From the NCBI RefSeq assembly GCF_002848005.1, contig NZ_PKHX01000002.1, forward strand, positions 186,001 to 250,000: 64,000 bases of DNA, given 5' to 3'. Both the position numbers and the translations under genes were made by a program. Origin of the DNA: Varibaculum cambriense. Its GTDB lineage: Bacteria; Actinomycetota; Actinomycetes; Actinomycetales; Actinomycetaceae. The notes below the pieces were generated by a model. It was not told where the DNA came from and did not search any database. It saw only the letters and a program-made list of their open reading frames with translations. Shown here piece after piece: positions 42,661 through 51,919 of the stretch (positions within the stretch are counted from its first letter, which is position 1; each line of letters opens with the position of its first letter).

Positions 42661-43481
42661 AAGGACTAAAAGTAGATAACCTGCAGGTTTCCTTTGCAGG
42701 GTGCCCCGTAGTTAAAGGAATCAGTTTCGATATTCCGCCCGGGGCACGCGTGGGATTGATTGGCGAATCCGGTTCCGGTAAATCGGTAACCGCGTTATCT
42801 CTGATGGGCTTGCTCGATGAGGGCGCGCAGGTTTCCGGATCCATCTCTCTTGACGGCCAAGAACTATTGTCGCTGGCAGATCGGCAGCTGGCGCAGTTGC
42901 GGGGCGCGAAAATCGGGATGATTTTTCAAGAACCCATGACCGCCCTCGACCCCACTATGCGGGTAGGAAAACAGGTGGCCGAGGTGTTAGCGCTGCATCA
43001 ACGCGGCAAGCGGGGCAAACGCGAAGAAGTCATAAAAATGCTGGAGAGGGTGGGGTTACCTGATCCGGGGCAAAGTGCCAGCGCTTTCCCCCATCAGTTG
43101 TCTGGAGGGCAACGTCAACGAGTAATGATGGCGATGACGCTAATAAATGCCCCCCAGCTATTGATTTGCGACGAGCCCACTACCGCTTTGGACGTTACGG
43201 TGCAGGCGAAAGTGCTGCGGCTTTTAGATAAAGAACTGGCGCGGGGCGGTTCTGCTTGCCTGTTTATCAGCCATGATTTAGCGGTAGTCAACCAAATCTG
43301 TGAATACCTATTAGTTATGTATCAGGGACAAATCATTGAACGCGGTCCCCTCCGGCAAGTCTTGGATCAGCCGCAACACCCCTATACTCGCGGGCTGCTG
43401 GCAACCGCTAATATCGCGGCAGTAGCACCCGGCCAGCCCCTACCCGTGCTTAGCGATTTCTTTAGGGGGAGCGATGAGTGA
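42657..43481 (+). CDS. Peptide ABC transporter ATPase (DppD-like)
   Basis: A 274-residue ATPase with Walker A GESGSGKSVTALSLMGLL, signature [15 protein letters not shown], Walker B LLICDEPTTALD and the C-terminal oligopeptide motif QHPYTRGLL. The ATG at 42657 (ATGA overlap with the permease stop) is the natural start; the frame extends upstream but covers the permease gene. Confidence 0.92.
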   Translation: MKGLKVDNLQVSFAGCPVVKGISFDIPPGARVGLIGESGSGKSVTALSLMGLLDEGAQVSGSISLDGQELLSLADRQLAQLRGAKIGMIFQEPMTALDPTMRVGKQVAEVLALHQRGKRGKREEVIKMLERVGLPDPGQSASAFPHQLSGGQRQRVMMAMTLINAPQLLICDEPTTALDVTVQAKVLRLLDKELARGGSACLFISHDLAVVNQICEYLLVMYQGQIIERGPLRQVLDQPQHPYTRGLLATANIAAVAPGQPLPVLSDFFRGSDE

Positions 43482-44259
43482 GCAACCAATTTTTCGCGCC
43501 CAAGATTTAGGGAAAATTTATCCGCGCTCTACCGGACAGGTGCGGGCGGTAGCGGGAGTAAACCTGGAGATTAACGCCGGGGAGCGCCTGGGAATCGTGG
43601 GAGAATCCGGCTCCGGAAAATCCACCCTGGTGCGGATGCTTTGCGGCCTATCTCGTCCTACTAGCGGGGAAATCAGGTTTGCGGGGCAAAAGATTACCGG
43701 GCTAAAAGAAAAACAATTGGGAAATCTGCGTTCCCGGGTACAAATCGTGTTTCAAGACCCGCTCAGTTCCCTAGACCCCCGGATGCGGGTGGGAAAGATA
43801 GTTACAGAACCGCTGCGTTCTCCCTGGGTACGCGGGCGGGAAGGGGTGCCTACCGATATTCCGGCACGCCTAAAAGAAGTGCTGGCCGAAGTGGGTTTAA
43901 GTAGCGAGGACGCCGATAAATATCCGCATCAATTTTCGGGGGGGCAGCGGCAACGGATCGCCCTGGCTCGCGCCCTTTCTGCCCGCCCGGACGTGCTAAT
44001 AGCGGATGAAGCGGTTTCCGCCCTGGATGTTTCGGTGCGCGCCCAAGTTTTGAATTTGATTATGCAGGTGGCGCAGCGAGATAACTTGACCTTACTGTTT
44101 GTCAGCCATGACCTGGCGGTGGTGCGCCATCTGTGTCAGCGGGTAGTGGTAATGCGAGAAGGGAAAATCGTGGAGACCGGTTCGGTTGCGCAGGTATTTT
44201 CTGATCCGCAGCAGGACTACACTCGCGAACTCATCGCGGCTGCCCCACGTCTACCGTGA
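43474..44259 (+). CDS. Peptide ABC transporter ATPase (DppF-like)
   Basis: A 261-residue second ATPase of the importer, with GESGSGKSTLVRMLCGL, FSGGQRQRIALARALS and VLIADEAVSALD; the latter has Ala in place of the usual Pro-Thr of DEPTSALD. It overlaps the DppD-like gene by eight bases and ends the operon. No terminator is apparent before the dnaN leader. Confidence 0.92.
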   Translation: MSEQPIFRAQDLGKIYPRSTGQVRAVAGVNLEINAGERLGIVGESGSGKSTLVRMLCGLSRPTSGEIRFAGQKITGLKEKQLGNLRSRVQIVFQDPLSSLDPRMRVGKIVTEPLRSPWVRGREGVPTDIPARLKEVLAEVGLSSEDADKYPHQFSGGQRQRIALARALSARPDVLIADEAVSALDVSVRAQVLNLIMQVAQRDNLTLLFVSHDLAVVRHLCQRVVVMREGKIVETGSVAQVFSDPQQDYTRELIAAAPRLP

Positions 44260-44371
44260 AAATGTTCCGCTAGGCAGCGTGGAAGACTTATAAAAAATTT
44301 TGGTCTGCAGCTAGAATCGGCGCGTTATCCCCAGTTTTGAGCACTTTAGTGCTAATCGGGGTACGAAACCT

Positions 44372-44377
44372 TATAAT
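44372..44377 (+). promoter_or_regulatory. -10 element in the dnaN leader
   Basis: A perfect TATAAT, 95 bases before the dnaN start. A palindrome AGCACTTTAGTGCT (44340-44353) lies over the expected -35 region. A DnaA-box-like TTATCCCCA (44325-44333) is also present. Confidence 0.55.
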
Positions 44378-44394
44378 GGGAGACTGAACAAATG

Positions 44395-44420
44395 ATTCAG
44401 CCTAATTTTTCCGGCTGAAT
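44395..44420 (+). other. Leader hairpin upstream of dnaN
   Basis: ATTCAGCC and GGCTGAAT form an 8-bp stem with a ten-base loop followed by TTT, inside the predicted 5' leader of dnaN. It could be a weak attenuator or an mRNA-stability element. Confidence 0.4.
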
Positions 44421-44472
44421 TTTGCAGATTCCGCGCCATAAACCATGGTCAAGAAGATAAAAGGGGCAGCGC

Positions 44473-45606
44473 ATGAAGTTCGTAGTCGAGCGTGACATTT
44501 TCGAGGACGCGATCAGTTGGACCGCCCGCACTTTGCCGGCACGTCCCGCAGTGGCCGTATTAGGTGGGGTGTGGATGAGCGCCAAGGCCGGGATTGTCAC
44601 CCTGTCTAGTTTCGACTATGAAGTTTCTTCCCGAAACCAATTTGAAGCCGAGGTCGAATCGGAGGGCGAGGTGCTGGTTTCTGGAAAAATGGTCGCCAAC
44701 ATTTGTAAGCAGCTGCCCAAGAAACCAGTAACAGTAGAGATGGAGGGGGGCAAAGTCAGCATTTCTTGCGGCGCCTCCAGTTTCCAGCTGGCAGTAATGC
44801 CACTAGATGACTACCCGGCGCTGCCGCAAGTCCCCGAAGCAGTCGGAGAGATTGACTCCGGCGAGTTCGCGCGGGCGGTCGCGCAGGTCTCTCGCGCGGC
44901 CTCTTCCGATGAAGCGCTACCTTTGCTGGCGACCGTGCGGATGGAGCTATCAGATTCCCACCTGACCTTGATGGCTACCGACCGTTATCGCCTGGCAGTA
45001 CGGCAAATGGATTGGCAACCGAAACAAACTGATTTTTCTGCCGATGCCCTGGTAAAGTCGCGAATTCTTTCCGAAATGGCCAAGGCGCTGTCTGGTTCCG
45101 GAGAGATTCACCTCGGTTTGGAAAACTCTTCCGAAGGGGGCGCGATTATTGCTCTCGAAGCCGGAGGACGCAAGATTACCTCCCAGCTAACCGAGGGCGA
45201 TTATCCTCCAGTGACCAGCCTCTTCCCCAAGGAAGCACCAATTAAAGCAGTTATTCGCCGCGAAGAACTGGAACAGGCTATTAAGCGCGTTTCTTTGGTG
45301 ACTGATCGCAGCGCCCAGATCCGCATGAATTTTGCGGACGGCACCCTCACTTTAGAGGCCGGTCAGGGTAATGACGCACAGGCTCATGAAGAGATGACCT
45401 GCACTTTTATCGCCGATGAACCGATGATGATCGTGTTTGACTCCCAGTATTTATTGGATGGATTAGGGGCTTTAGATTCTGACTATGTGCGCATGTCCTT
45501 TACCCATCCCACCAAACCCGCGGTAATCACGGGGCAGGAAGAACTAGACGGGGATGACTCCCAAGACTTCCGGTACCTGTTGATGCCGATTCGCTACTCA
45601 TCCTAA
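44473..45606 (+). CDS. dnaN: DNA polymerase III beta sliding clamp
   Basis: The clamp tethers replicative polymerase to DNA. The 377-residue length and segments MKFVVERDIFEDAISWTARTLP, MATDRYRLAVR and the C-terminal YLLMPIR are typical. Its start has GGGGCAGCGC upstream. In most bacteria dnaA precedes dnaN, but here a peptide-transporter operon does. recF follows after 26 bases. Confidence 0.96.
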   Translation: MKFVVERDIFEDAISWTARTLPARPAVAVLGGVWMSAKAGIVTLSSFDYEVSSRNQFEAEVESEGEVLVSGKMVANICKQLPKKPVTVEMEGGKVSISCGASSFQLAVMPLDDYPALPQVPEAVGEIDSGEFARAVAQVSRAASSDEALPLLATVRMELSDSHLTLMATDRYRLAVRQMDWQPKQTDFSADALVKSRILSEMAKALSGSGEIHLGLENSSEGGAIIALEAGGRKITSQLTEGDYPPVTSLFPKEAPIKAVIRREELEQAIKRVSLVTDRSAQIRMNFADGTLTLEAGQGNDAQAHEEMTCTFIADEPMMIVFDSQYLLDGLGALDSDYVRMSFTHPTKPAVITGQEELDGDDSQDFRYLLMPIRYSS

Positions 45607-45632
45607 AGGGTAGGGTAGAACGTACCCCGGCT

Positions 45633-46961
45633 ATGTATATTTCCAGTATTGCCCTTGATGATTACCGTAGTTTTCATCAGTGTGTGGTGCAGTTATCGCC
45701 GGGGGTAAATATCCTGGTTGGCCCGAATGGCCAAGGTAAAACCAATTTTGTGGAGGCGATCGGATATTTAACGAACTTTCATTCCCATCGCGCGAGCGCA
45801 GACAGTGCGTTGGTACGGTTTGCGCCGCAGTCAGCGGCGTTGGCGCAGCGCGAAAGCCCGGAACCTGCAGCCGGCCAGGAGCAAGATTTAGAACTTTCGG
45901 AGACTGCAGCGGGTAATACTGCTGATGGCGGGGCTTCTGCCGCGGCAGTTATTCGAGTGAAAGCGCATTTTCAAGAGCGCGAAGTGCAGCTTGACCTGGA
46001 GATAGGTTCTGGGAGGGCAAATCGCGCGCGTCTGGCGCGCAGCCCGGTTCCCTTAAAACAGGTACGCGGCCTGGTACCTACTACCATGTTCGCTCCGGAA
46101 GATTTAGATATTTTGCAGGGCGACCCCGCAGCTAGGCGCCGTTTCCTGGATGATTTGCTAGTGCAACTATGGCCGGTAGAGGCCGGTACGATCACTCAGC
46201 ATCAAAAGATTTTGCGCCAGCGCGGCGCCCTGTTAAAACAGGCGGCGAAAAAGAAGCGCCGCGGGGCAGATTTGTCGCTAGAGCTGTCTACCCTTGATGT
46301 TTGGAATAATCAGTTATCCCAGGTGGGGGCGCGCCTGATCGCGGGGAGAGTGAGGGCTTTGCAGGCGCTTAGCCCGCATGCGGCGCAGGCCTATTTGCTG
46401 GTGCTAGGGGAAGAACACTTGGCGAACTCCTCGCAAACTTTGGGACTTTCTTACCTGCCATCTTTTAATCCTCCTACTGACCTGGCAGATCCCCAGGCGG
46501 TAGCTGGTGCTTTGCAGGAGACTTTCGCCGCGAGACGCGAAGAAGAACTTACTCGCGGAGTTAACTTGGCAGGTGCGCACCGTGACGATATGGCGGTGAT
46601 GCTGGATGCCCTCCCGGTAAAAGGGTTTGCTTCCCACGGGGAAACCTGGAGCGCTGCCCTGGCTTTACGTCTGGGACAGTTCGAGCTGTTAAGGCAGGTG
46701 GGGGAAACTCCGATTCTGATTTTAGATGACGTGTTCGCGGAGCTAGACCCTTCCCGACGAGCCGCCCTCCTGGATTTTATGGATCGCGCTGATCAGGTAC
46801 TAATTACTGCTACTAACCGTAAGGATTTGCCTGCCGATATCGCAGGACAGTTCTTTGAAGTCTTACGCGGAGCGCAGGGAACCCAGATTCAACCTGCCAG
46901 CCGGACTGAGCAGGAGGGCGTTAATGCGGCCTCGGAAAACGACCGGGGGAATGCTTCGTGA
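45633..46961 (+). CDS. recF: DNA replication/repair protein RecF
   Basis: RecF binds gapped DNA with RecOR and loads RecA. Walker A is GPNGQGKTNFVEAIGYLT, the signature helix is near LAGAHRDDM, and Walker B is ILILDDVFAELD. At 442 residues it is longer than usual; an Ala/Glu-rich insertion (about residues 68-108) and a short C-terminal tail account for the excess. Its stop overlaps the GTG of dciA. Confidence 0.94.
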   Translation: MYISSIALDDYRSFHQCVVQLSPGVNILVGPNGQGKTNFVEAIGYLTNFHSHRASADSALVRFAPQSAALAQRESPEPAAGQEQDLELSETAAGNTADGGASAAAVIRVKAHFQEREVQLDLEIGSGRANRARLARSPVPLKQVRGLVPTTMFAPEDLDILQGDPAARRRFLDDLLVQLWPVEAGTITQHQKILRQRGALLKQAAKKKRRGADLSLELSTLDVWNNQLSQVGARLIAGRVRALQALSPHAAQAYLLVLGEEHLANSSQTLGLSYLPSFNPPTDLADPQAVAGALQETFAARREEELTRGVNLAGAHRDDMAVMLDALPVKGFASHGETWSAALALRLGQFELLRQVGETPILILDDVFAELDPSRRAALLDFMDRADQVLITATNRKDLPADIAGQFFEVLRGAQGTQIQPASRTEQEGVNAASENDRGNAS

Positions 46962-47626
46962 GTGAGCAGCCAGAGCAAACTCCCACTTACACCCAGCGGA
47001 TGCTACGCTCCGCCCAAGAGCACGCTTTTTCGCAGGGTCTAATCCGCATGTCCGCTAGTGAGCTGCGGCGTTTTCGGGGAAGACGAAACTGGGATGGGTT
47101 GGCGGCTCCCGCTATTGTCGAGGACGCATCTGCCACCGAGTTTGGGGAGATTTCTTTAGGGAAAGTTACAGGCATCAATGACAGCTATGCCCGGGATCAG
47201 GTGCCGGGATTGGCTCAATTGCAGCCCTCTCCCGGACTTGCGGGGGCAGGGAATGGCGGCAGATGGTCGCGCCGAGAACCGCGCAGTTTAGGGACGGTTT
47301 GGAAAAATTATGTGCGAAATTTTGGGCTCGGAAAACTGCTTGATGAAGGCAAGCTAAAGGCCAATTGGGAACAAATAGTGGGCAGTCAAGTAGCCCAACA
47401 CGCCCAGATTGAATCCATTAAAGATGGGGATGTGATTTTACGTTGTGACTCTACCCGCTGGGCCAGCGAGCTACGCAACCTGATTCCCCAACTAATGGGG
47501 CTAATCGAAGAGCATGCGGGGACAGTAGTGATCAAACGCTTGATTGTGTTGGGTCCGAAGGTGCCCTCGTGGAAATACGGGCCGCGTTCGGTGAAAGGGC
47601 GCGGTCCGCGCGATACCTATGGTTGA
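46958..47626 (+). CDS. dciA: DciA/DUF721 helicase-loading factor
   Basis: A 222-residue protein. The C-terminal part (WKNYVRNFGLGKLLDEGKLKANWEQIVGSQVAQHAQIESIKDGDVILRC) is the DUF721/DciA domain, which helps load the replicative helicase in bacteria lacking DnaC. The N-terminal 100 residues are basic and probably disordered. It lies after recF as usual, starting with GTG in a four-base overlap. Confidence 0.88.
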   Translation: MSEQPEQTPTYTQRMLRSAQEHAFSQGLIRMSASELRRFRGRRNWDGLAAPAIVEDASATEFGEISLGKVTGINDSYARDQVPGLAQLQPSPGLAGAGNGGRWSRREPRSLGTVWKNYVRNFGLGKLLDEGKLKANWEQIVGSQVAQHAQIESIKDGDVILRCDSTRWASELRNLIPQLMGLIEEHAGTVVIKRLIVLGPKVPSWKYGPRSVKGRGPRDTYG

Positions 47627-48410
47627 TTTAGGTCCACCTCCCGGCAGTATTACCGATCGGCAGCAGGTAGGGGGCGCTGCTAGCGGGGGAAACCCCTACA
47701 CTTTGGCCGGAACCGATTATGAACGCTACCGTCCCACCTATCCGCCGTTGGCAGTAGACGCGGCGCTATCTGGGTTAAAAAACCCGAAAATACTAGATGT
47801 TGGGGCTGGTAGCGGCAAATTTACTCGGGCGTTAGCGGCGCGGGGAGTAACGGTTAGTGCCCTAGAGCCCGCGGCAGCAATGCGGGAAATGTTCCGTGAA
47901 TCCCTTCCTCAAATCCCCCTATACGAGGGTAAAGCCGAGGACGTGGCAGAGTTATTTGCGCCTGAAACTTTCGATGCGCTTTGTTTTGCGCAATCCTGGC
48001 ATTGGGTCGATAAGGAGGCGGCCTGCGCAGCGGCTCTTAAGGTGTTGCAGCCCGGCGGGAGGCTAGTGATTATCTATAACCAGATGAATGTGTCTTTCCC
48101 CTGGGTAAAGCGACTTTCACGGGTGATGCGTTCGGGGGATGTACACCATCCTGACCGCGTACCTCAGCTGGGCAAGGGATTCGCAAAACCGGAGCTAAAA
48201 CTTTTCCACTGGGGAATATCGCTACCGGTAGCTGCCCTTTTTACCTTGGCGAAAACCCGCTCATCCTATCTGCGAGCCAGCGCCAACGGAAAGCGGCATT
48301 TGCAGACTAATCTGAGCTCTTATTTATTCGATGATTTAGCTTTAAACCCTGAGCAAAGCGTGACTTTGCCGTATTACACCCTGGTGTGGATCGCCCCGGT
48401 GGCTAATTAG
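47619..48410 (+). CDS. Class I SAM-dependent methyltransferase
   Basis: A 263-residue Rossmann methyltransferase with motif I ILDVGAGSGKFTRALAARG, motif II region VSALEPAAAMREMF and FAQSWHWVD, a pattern common in methyltransferases related to UbiE or trans-aconitate methyltransferase. The substrate is unknown. It overlaps dciA by eight bases, so it belongs to the dnaN-recF-dciA transcript, where gyrB would normally come next. Confidence 0.82.
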   Translation: MVDLGPPPGSITDRQQVGGAASGGNPYTLAGTDYERYRPTYPPLAVDAALSGLKNPKILDVGAGSGKFTRALAARGVTVSALEPAAAMREMFRESLPQIPLYEGKAEDVAELFAPETFDALCFAQSWHWVDKEAACAAALKVLQPGGRLVIIYNQMNVSFPWVKRLSRVMRSGDVHHPDRVPQLGKGFAKPELKLFHWGISLPVAALFTLAKTRSSYLRASANGKRHLQTNLSSYLFDDLALNPEQSVTLPYYTLVWIAPVAN

Positions 48411-48471
48411 ATATCTGCCTTATTGCAGGTAGAGGCGGTTTAGCTGACTAGTTTCGGGACTTGGAAATAAT

Positions 48472-48527
48472 GTTTACCAAAAATTAACGCTGGCTTCAGA
48501 GAGGCGTTAACTTCTTGTCTTAGCTTG
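48472..48527 (+). promoter_or_regulatory. PHO-box-like direct repeats before pstS
   Basis: 11-base units GTTTACCAAAA (48472), ATTAACGCTGG (48483), GTTAACTTCTT (48506) and GTCTTAGCTTG (48517) sit in helical phase, with a 23-base step in the middle. This resembles actinobacterial PHO boxes, direct repeats bound by PhoP/RegX3. The next repeat array is before senX3. Confidence 0.6.
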
Positions 48528-48567
48528 CAAGTGTCAATGAAAGATCTAAAAGAATTGAAGGAAAGAC

Positions 48568-49668
48568 ATGCGCAAGAGCATTAAATCTTTAGCTGTTATC
48601 GCTGGTCTTGCCCTTTCGGCAACCAGCTTGGCCGCCTGTGGTTCCGATAACGCCACGGGGACAGCTGAAAACACCAAGAAAGTAGAGACCACCGATATTT
48701 CTGGCAAACTTGCAGGCGCGGGCGCATCCTCCCAAAAGAGCGCAGTTGAGGCCTGGAAAGCCGGGTTTGCGGATGTAGCTAAAAATGTAGAAGTAACCTA
48801 TGACCCGACTGGTTCCGGGGCAGGGGTTACTACCTTCCTACAGGGAGGCGTAGCCTTCGCGGGCACTGACGAGGCGCTTTCCAGCGAAGAGGTCGATAAA
48901 TCCGCTGCGGTTTGTAAAGACTCCAAGGTGATTGACCTGCCGGTTTATGTATCTCCAGTGGTGGTGGCCTTCAACTTGGAGGGAATCAAGACTCTGAATA
49001 TGAAACCGGAAACCATCGCCAAGATTTTCCGCGGGGAAATCACCAAGTGGAATGATCCGGCAATCGCCGCCGATAACACGGATGCAAAACTTCCCGATTC
49101 CAAGATTGTGGCTATTCACCGCGCCGACCAGTCGGGAACCACTGAGAACTTTACCGATTACCTGCACGCGGCAGCTCCTAGCGCTTGGCCGGATGATCCT
49201 TCTAAGGATTGGCCGGTAGCAGGGGGCGAATCCGGAGATAAAACCGCTGGGGTAGTCGATAACTTGAAGAAAACTGAAGGCGCGATCGGTTATATCGATG
49301 CCTCGCAAGCCGGTGACTTCGGAACTGCCGCGCTGCAGGCCGGAGACGGTTTCGTGGAATATTCGGCCGAGGCAGCTGCCAAGATCGTGGAAAGTGCCAA
49401 AGTTGAGGACGGGCGGGAAAAGAACGACCTGGCGTTGAACCTGAACCGCACCCCGGATGATCCCGAAGCCTACCCGCTGGTACTGGTTTCCTACTACGCG
49501 GTTTGCCCGCAGTACAAGGATGCCAACACTGCCAAAATGGTGAAAGCTTGGGTTAACTATGTGGTATCCGCTGAGGGACAGCAAAAAGCTGCCGAGGCGG
49601 CCGGATCTGCTCCCTTGGGTAGCGAAATCACCAAGAAGATCACTACTGCGCTCGACGCAATCAAGTAA
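48568..49668 (+). CDS. pstS: Phosphate-binding lipoprotein PstS
   Basis: The periplasmic-equivalent binding protein of the high-affinity phosphate importer. The signal ends in lipobox SLAACGS, so it is a lipoprotein. The phosphate-binding segments GAGASSQKSAVEAW, DPTGSGAGVTTFLQG and RADQSGTTENFTDYL are clear. Length is 366 residues. GGAAAG precedes the ATG. A strong hairpin separates it from pstC, which would allow PstS to be made in excess. Confidence 0.95.
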   Translation: MRKSIKSLAVIAGLALSATSLAACGSDNATGTAENTKKVETTDISGKLAGAGASSQKSAVEAWKAGFADVAKNVEVTYDPTGSGAGVTTFLQGGVAFAGTDEALSSEEVDKSAAVCKDSKVIDLPVYVSPVVVAFNLEGIKTLNMKPETIAKIFRGEITKWNDPAIAADNTDAKLPDSKIVAIHRADQSGTTENFTDYLHAAAPSAWPDDPSKDWPVAGGESGDKTAGVVDNLKKTEGAIGYIDASQAGDFGTAALQAGDGFVEYSAEAAAKIVESAKVEDGREKNDLALNLNRTPDDPEAYPLVLVSYYAVCPQYKDANTAKMVKAWVNYVVSAEGQQKAAEAAGSAPLGSEITKKITTALDAIK

Positions 49669-49693
49669 GACCCCCCCAAATTTGGGCAATGGT

Positions 49694-49730
49694 GGCCAGG
49701 GGTACCGGAGAAATACCGGTACCCCTGGCC
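49694..49730 (+). terminator. pstS-pstC intergenic hairpin
   Basis: A perfect 15-bp stem, GGCCAGGGGTACCGG with CCGGTACCCCTGGCC, and a seven-base loop. It is followed by TTAACC, not a U-run. It is better read as a partial terminator or 3'-end stabiliser that raises pstS over pstCAB. Confidence 0.7.
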
Positions 49731-49749
49731 TTAACCACCTGGAGGAAAC

Positions 49750-50721
49750 GTGAGTACCAAAACCCTCCCCGATAAACGACAATCTCTGCAAACTCCCTCC
49801 CGAAAAGGAATTTTCAATTGGGATGGACTTTTTTACCTAGCTACTAAAAGCTCAGCGGTAGTCATTGCCGCCGTGCTAGCCCTGGTAGCAATGTTCCTAA
49901 CTTTGCAAGCCTGGCCGGCAATCTCTAACCCGGATCTGCGGCTACGGATGCGCGGACGTACCGAAATGGTTAGCATCTGGGAATACGTAGCGCCGCAGCT
50001 ATTTGGAACAGTCCTGGCAGCAGCAGTAGCCTTAGCGATTGCGATGCCACTATCTATGGCGCTGGCAGTATTTATTAACTTCTATGCTCCGAAGAAAATC
50101 TCGGCAATCATCGCAGGATTGATTGACGTAATGGTAGCGATTCCTTCGGTTGTTTACGGCCTGTGGGGCGGGTTGGTGTTATTGCCAATCTTGCAGCCGA
50201 TTATGGAGTTTCTTGCCACCTATTTTGGCTGGTTCCCGTTGTTTTCTGGACCGGTTTCTCCGATTGGACGGGTAATTTTCTCGGCCTCAGTAGTGTTGGC
50301 GATTATGGTGATTCCGATTATTACCGCGCTGTGCCGAGAGGTTTATGCTCGCGCTCCCGGCTTGGAAATGGAGGCGGCGCTGGCGTTGGGCGCCACCAAG
50401 TGGGAAATGATAAAAACCGTGGTTTTACCGTTCGGACGTTCCGGTGCGGTATCGGCGGCGATGATCGGACTCGGCCGGGCTCTGGGAGAAACCATGGCAG
50501 TGGCGATGGTACTTTCTCCCGGTGCCTCCTACGTATGGTCGCTGTTTCGGGCGGGAGCGCACTCTACGATTGCCTCCAATATCGCCCTGCAGTTCCCAGA
50601 GGCTGATTCCAATATGGCGGCAGCGCTAATCTTCACCGGTCTAGTGCTGTTCGTGCTGACATTACTGGTCAATTCGGGTGCACGTTGGTTGGTAGCCCGT
50701 AAAGAAAGTGCGGGGAAATAA
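49750..50721 (+). CDS. pstC: Phosphate ABC transporter permease PstC
   Basis: A 323-residue membrane protein with six helices. The segments IPSVVYGLWGGLVLLP and the EAA loop LEMEAALALGATKWEMIKTVVLP are typical of PstC. It begins with GTG after GGAGG. The stop codon directly abuts the pstA start. Confidence 0.94.
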   Translation: MSTKTLPDKRQSLQTPSRKGIFNWDGLFYLATKSSAVVIAAVLALVAMFLTLQAWPAISNPDLRLRMRGRTEMVSIWEYVAPQLFGTVLAAAVALAIAMPLSMALAVFINFYAPKKISAIIAGLIDVMVAIPSVVYGLWGGLVLLPILQPIMEFLATYFGWFPLFSGPVSPIGRVIFSASVVLAIMVIPIITALCREVYARAPGLEMEAALALGATKWEMIKTVVLPFGRSGAVSAAMIGLGRALGETMAVAMVLSPGASYVWSLFRAGAHSTIASNIALQFPEADSNMAAALIFTGLVLFVLTLLVNSGARWLVARKESAGK

Positions 50722-51861
50722 ATGAGGGAAGAAAATCAAAATCAGGGTGACCTGAAGTTAAAGCAACAATCTATAGGCATCGGCAAAGATTCCGCCAGCA
50801 CCGGAGCAGTTAGCCAAGGTAAAAGCGATAAGCTTGCGACTTTATCTTCCTCGGATAATACCTCTGCTTTGCAGGCGGTAATCCTGGAGAGAAAGCTGAA
50901 GTATCAGGAAAAACCAGAAAACGCAGAGCCAAAAACCGAGGTAAAGCATGCCCGGCTGGGTGGAGATAAAAAGCTGAGTTTTCGCCGCCGGTTCACCAAT
51001 AACGCGATCGGGACTTCTATGTGGCTGTGCGGTCTGCTGGTGCTAGCGATTTTAATCTCTATCGGATACGAGCTGATCAGCCGGGGCATTGGGATTATTT
51101 CCCCCTACTTCTTGAGCGTTTCTATGAAGGGCGTCTATGGAGGGATGCAAGCTGGCGGAATTTATCACGCGATGGTCGGTACCCTGCTGATTACCCTGGT
51201 AGCAGCAATTATTTCCGTTCCCCTAGGGTTGCTGGTAGCCATCTACTTAACCGAATACGCGGGCAATACTAAGTTCGCAAAACTCACTACCACCTTGGTA
51301 GATGTGATGACCGGCATTCCCTCCATAGTTGCTGGTTTATTCGCGGCTGCCTTGTTCACCATGGTTATTGGTTCTGCGTACCGTTCCGGTCTGATGGGGG
51401 CAGTTGCCCTTTCGGTATTGATGATTCCCCTGGTAGTACGCTCATCGTCGGAAATGTTGCGGCTGGTACCTGATGATTTGCGGGAAGCTTCCTATGCTTT
51501 GGGGGTTCCTAAATGGCGCACCGTAGTCTCGATTGTGCTACGTACCTCGGCGGCAGGTTTGGTGACCTCAGTGGTGGTAGCAATCGCCCGCATTGTGGGG
51601 GAGACGGCTCCTTTGCTGATTACTGCGGGCATGTTTGACGCCATCAATAGCAATGTGTTTTCCGGTCGCATGGAAACTCTGCCGGTCTATATCTATCAGC
51701 AGTACACCTCCACGGTTTCGTGTGCTGCCCACGCGGTGAACTGTAACCCCACTATCAATGTGGATCGCGCCTGGGGAGCGGCCTTGGTGCTGGTATTCGC
51801 GGTATTGGTTTTGAATCTGGGAGCCAGGTTCCTAGCCAAAAAACTCTCGATCGGTAAATAG
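50722..51861 (+). CDS. pstA: Phosphate ABC transporter permease PstA
   Basis: The second permease subunit, with GIPSIVAGLFAAAL and the EAA loop REASYALGVPKWRTVVSIVLR. At 379 residues it is about 85 longer than usual: before the first helix (about residue 95) there is a charged, Ser/Gln/Lys-rich cytoplasmic tail. The ATG directly follows the pstC stop with GGGGAAA upstream, so the extension seems real. It could be a docking site for a regulator (inference). Confidence 0.93.
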   Translation: MREENQNQGDLKLKQQSIGIGKDSASTGAVSQGKSDKLATLSSSDNTSALQAVILERKLKYQEKPENAEPKTEVKHARLGGDKKLSFRRRFTNNAIGTSMWLCGLLVLAILISIGYELISRGIGIISPYFLSVSMKGVYGGMQAGGIYHAMVGTLLITLVAAIISVPLGLLVAIYLTEYAGNTKFAKLTTTLVDVMTGIPSIVAGLFAAALFTMVIGSAYRSGLMGAVALSVLMIPLVVRSSSEMLRLVPDDLREASYALGVPKWRTVVSIVLRTSAAGLVTSVVVAIARIVGETAPLLITAGMFDAINSNVFSGRMETLPVYIYQQYTSTVSCAAHAVNCNPTINVDRAWGAALVLVFAVLVLNLGARFLAKKLSIGK

Positions 51862-51919
51862 TTAACTCGCCCTCGCCTGGGGCAGGGCTGCAAGAAGCAA
51901 AAGCAGATAGGAAAAGAAA

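Noticed and set aside
44325..44333. Possible oriC near dnaN
   Set aside because: Only one near-match DnaA box (TTATCCCCA) is present, with no cluster and no AT-rich unwinding region.
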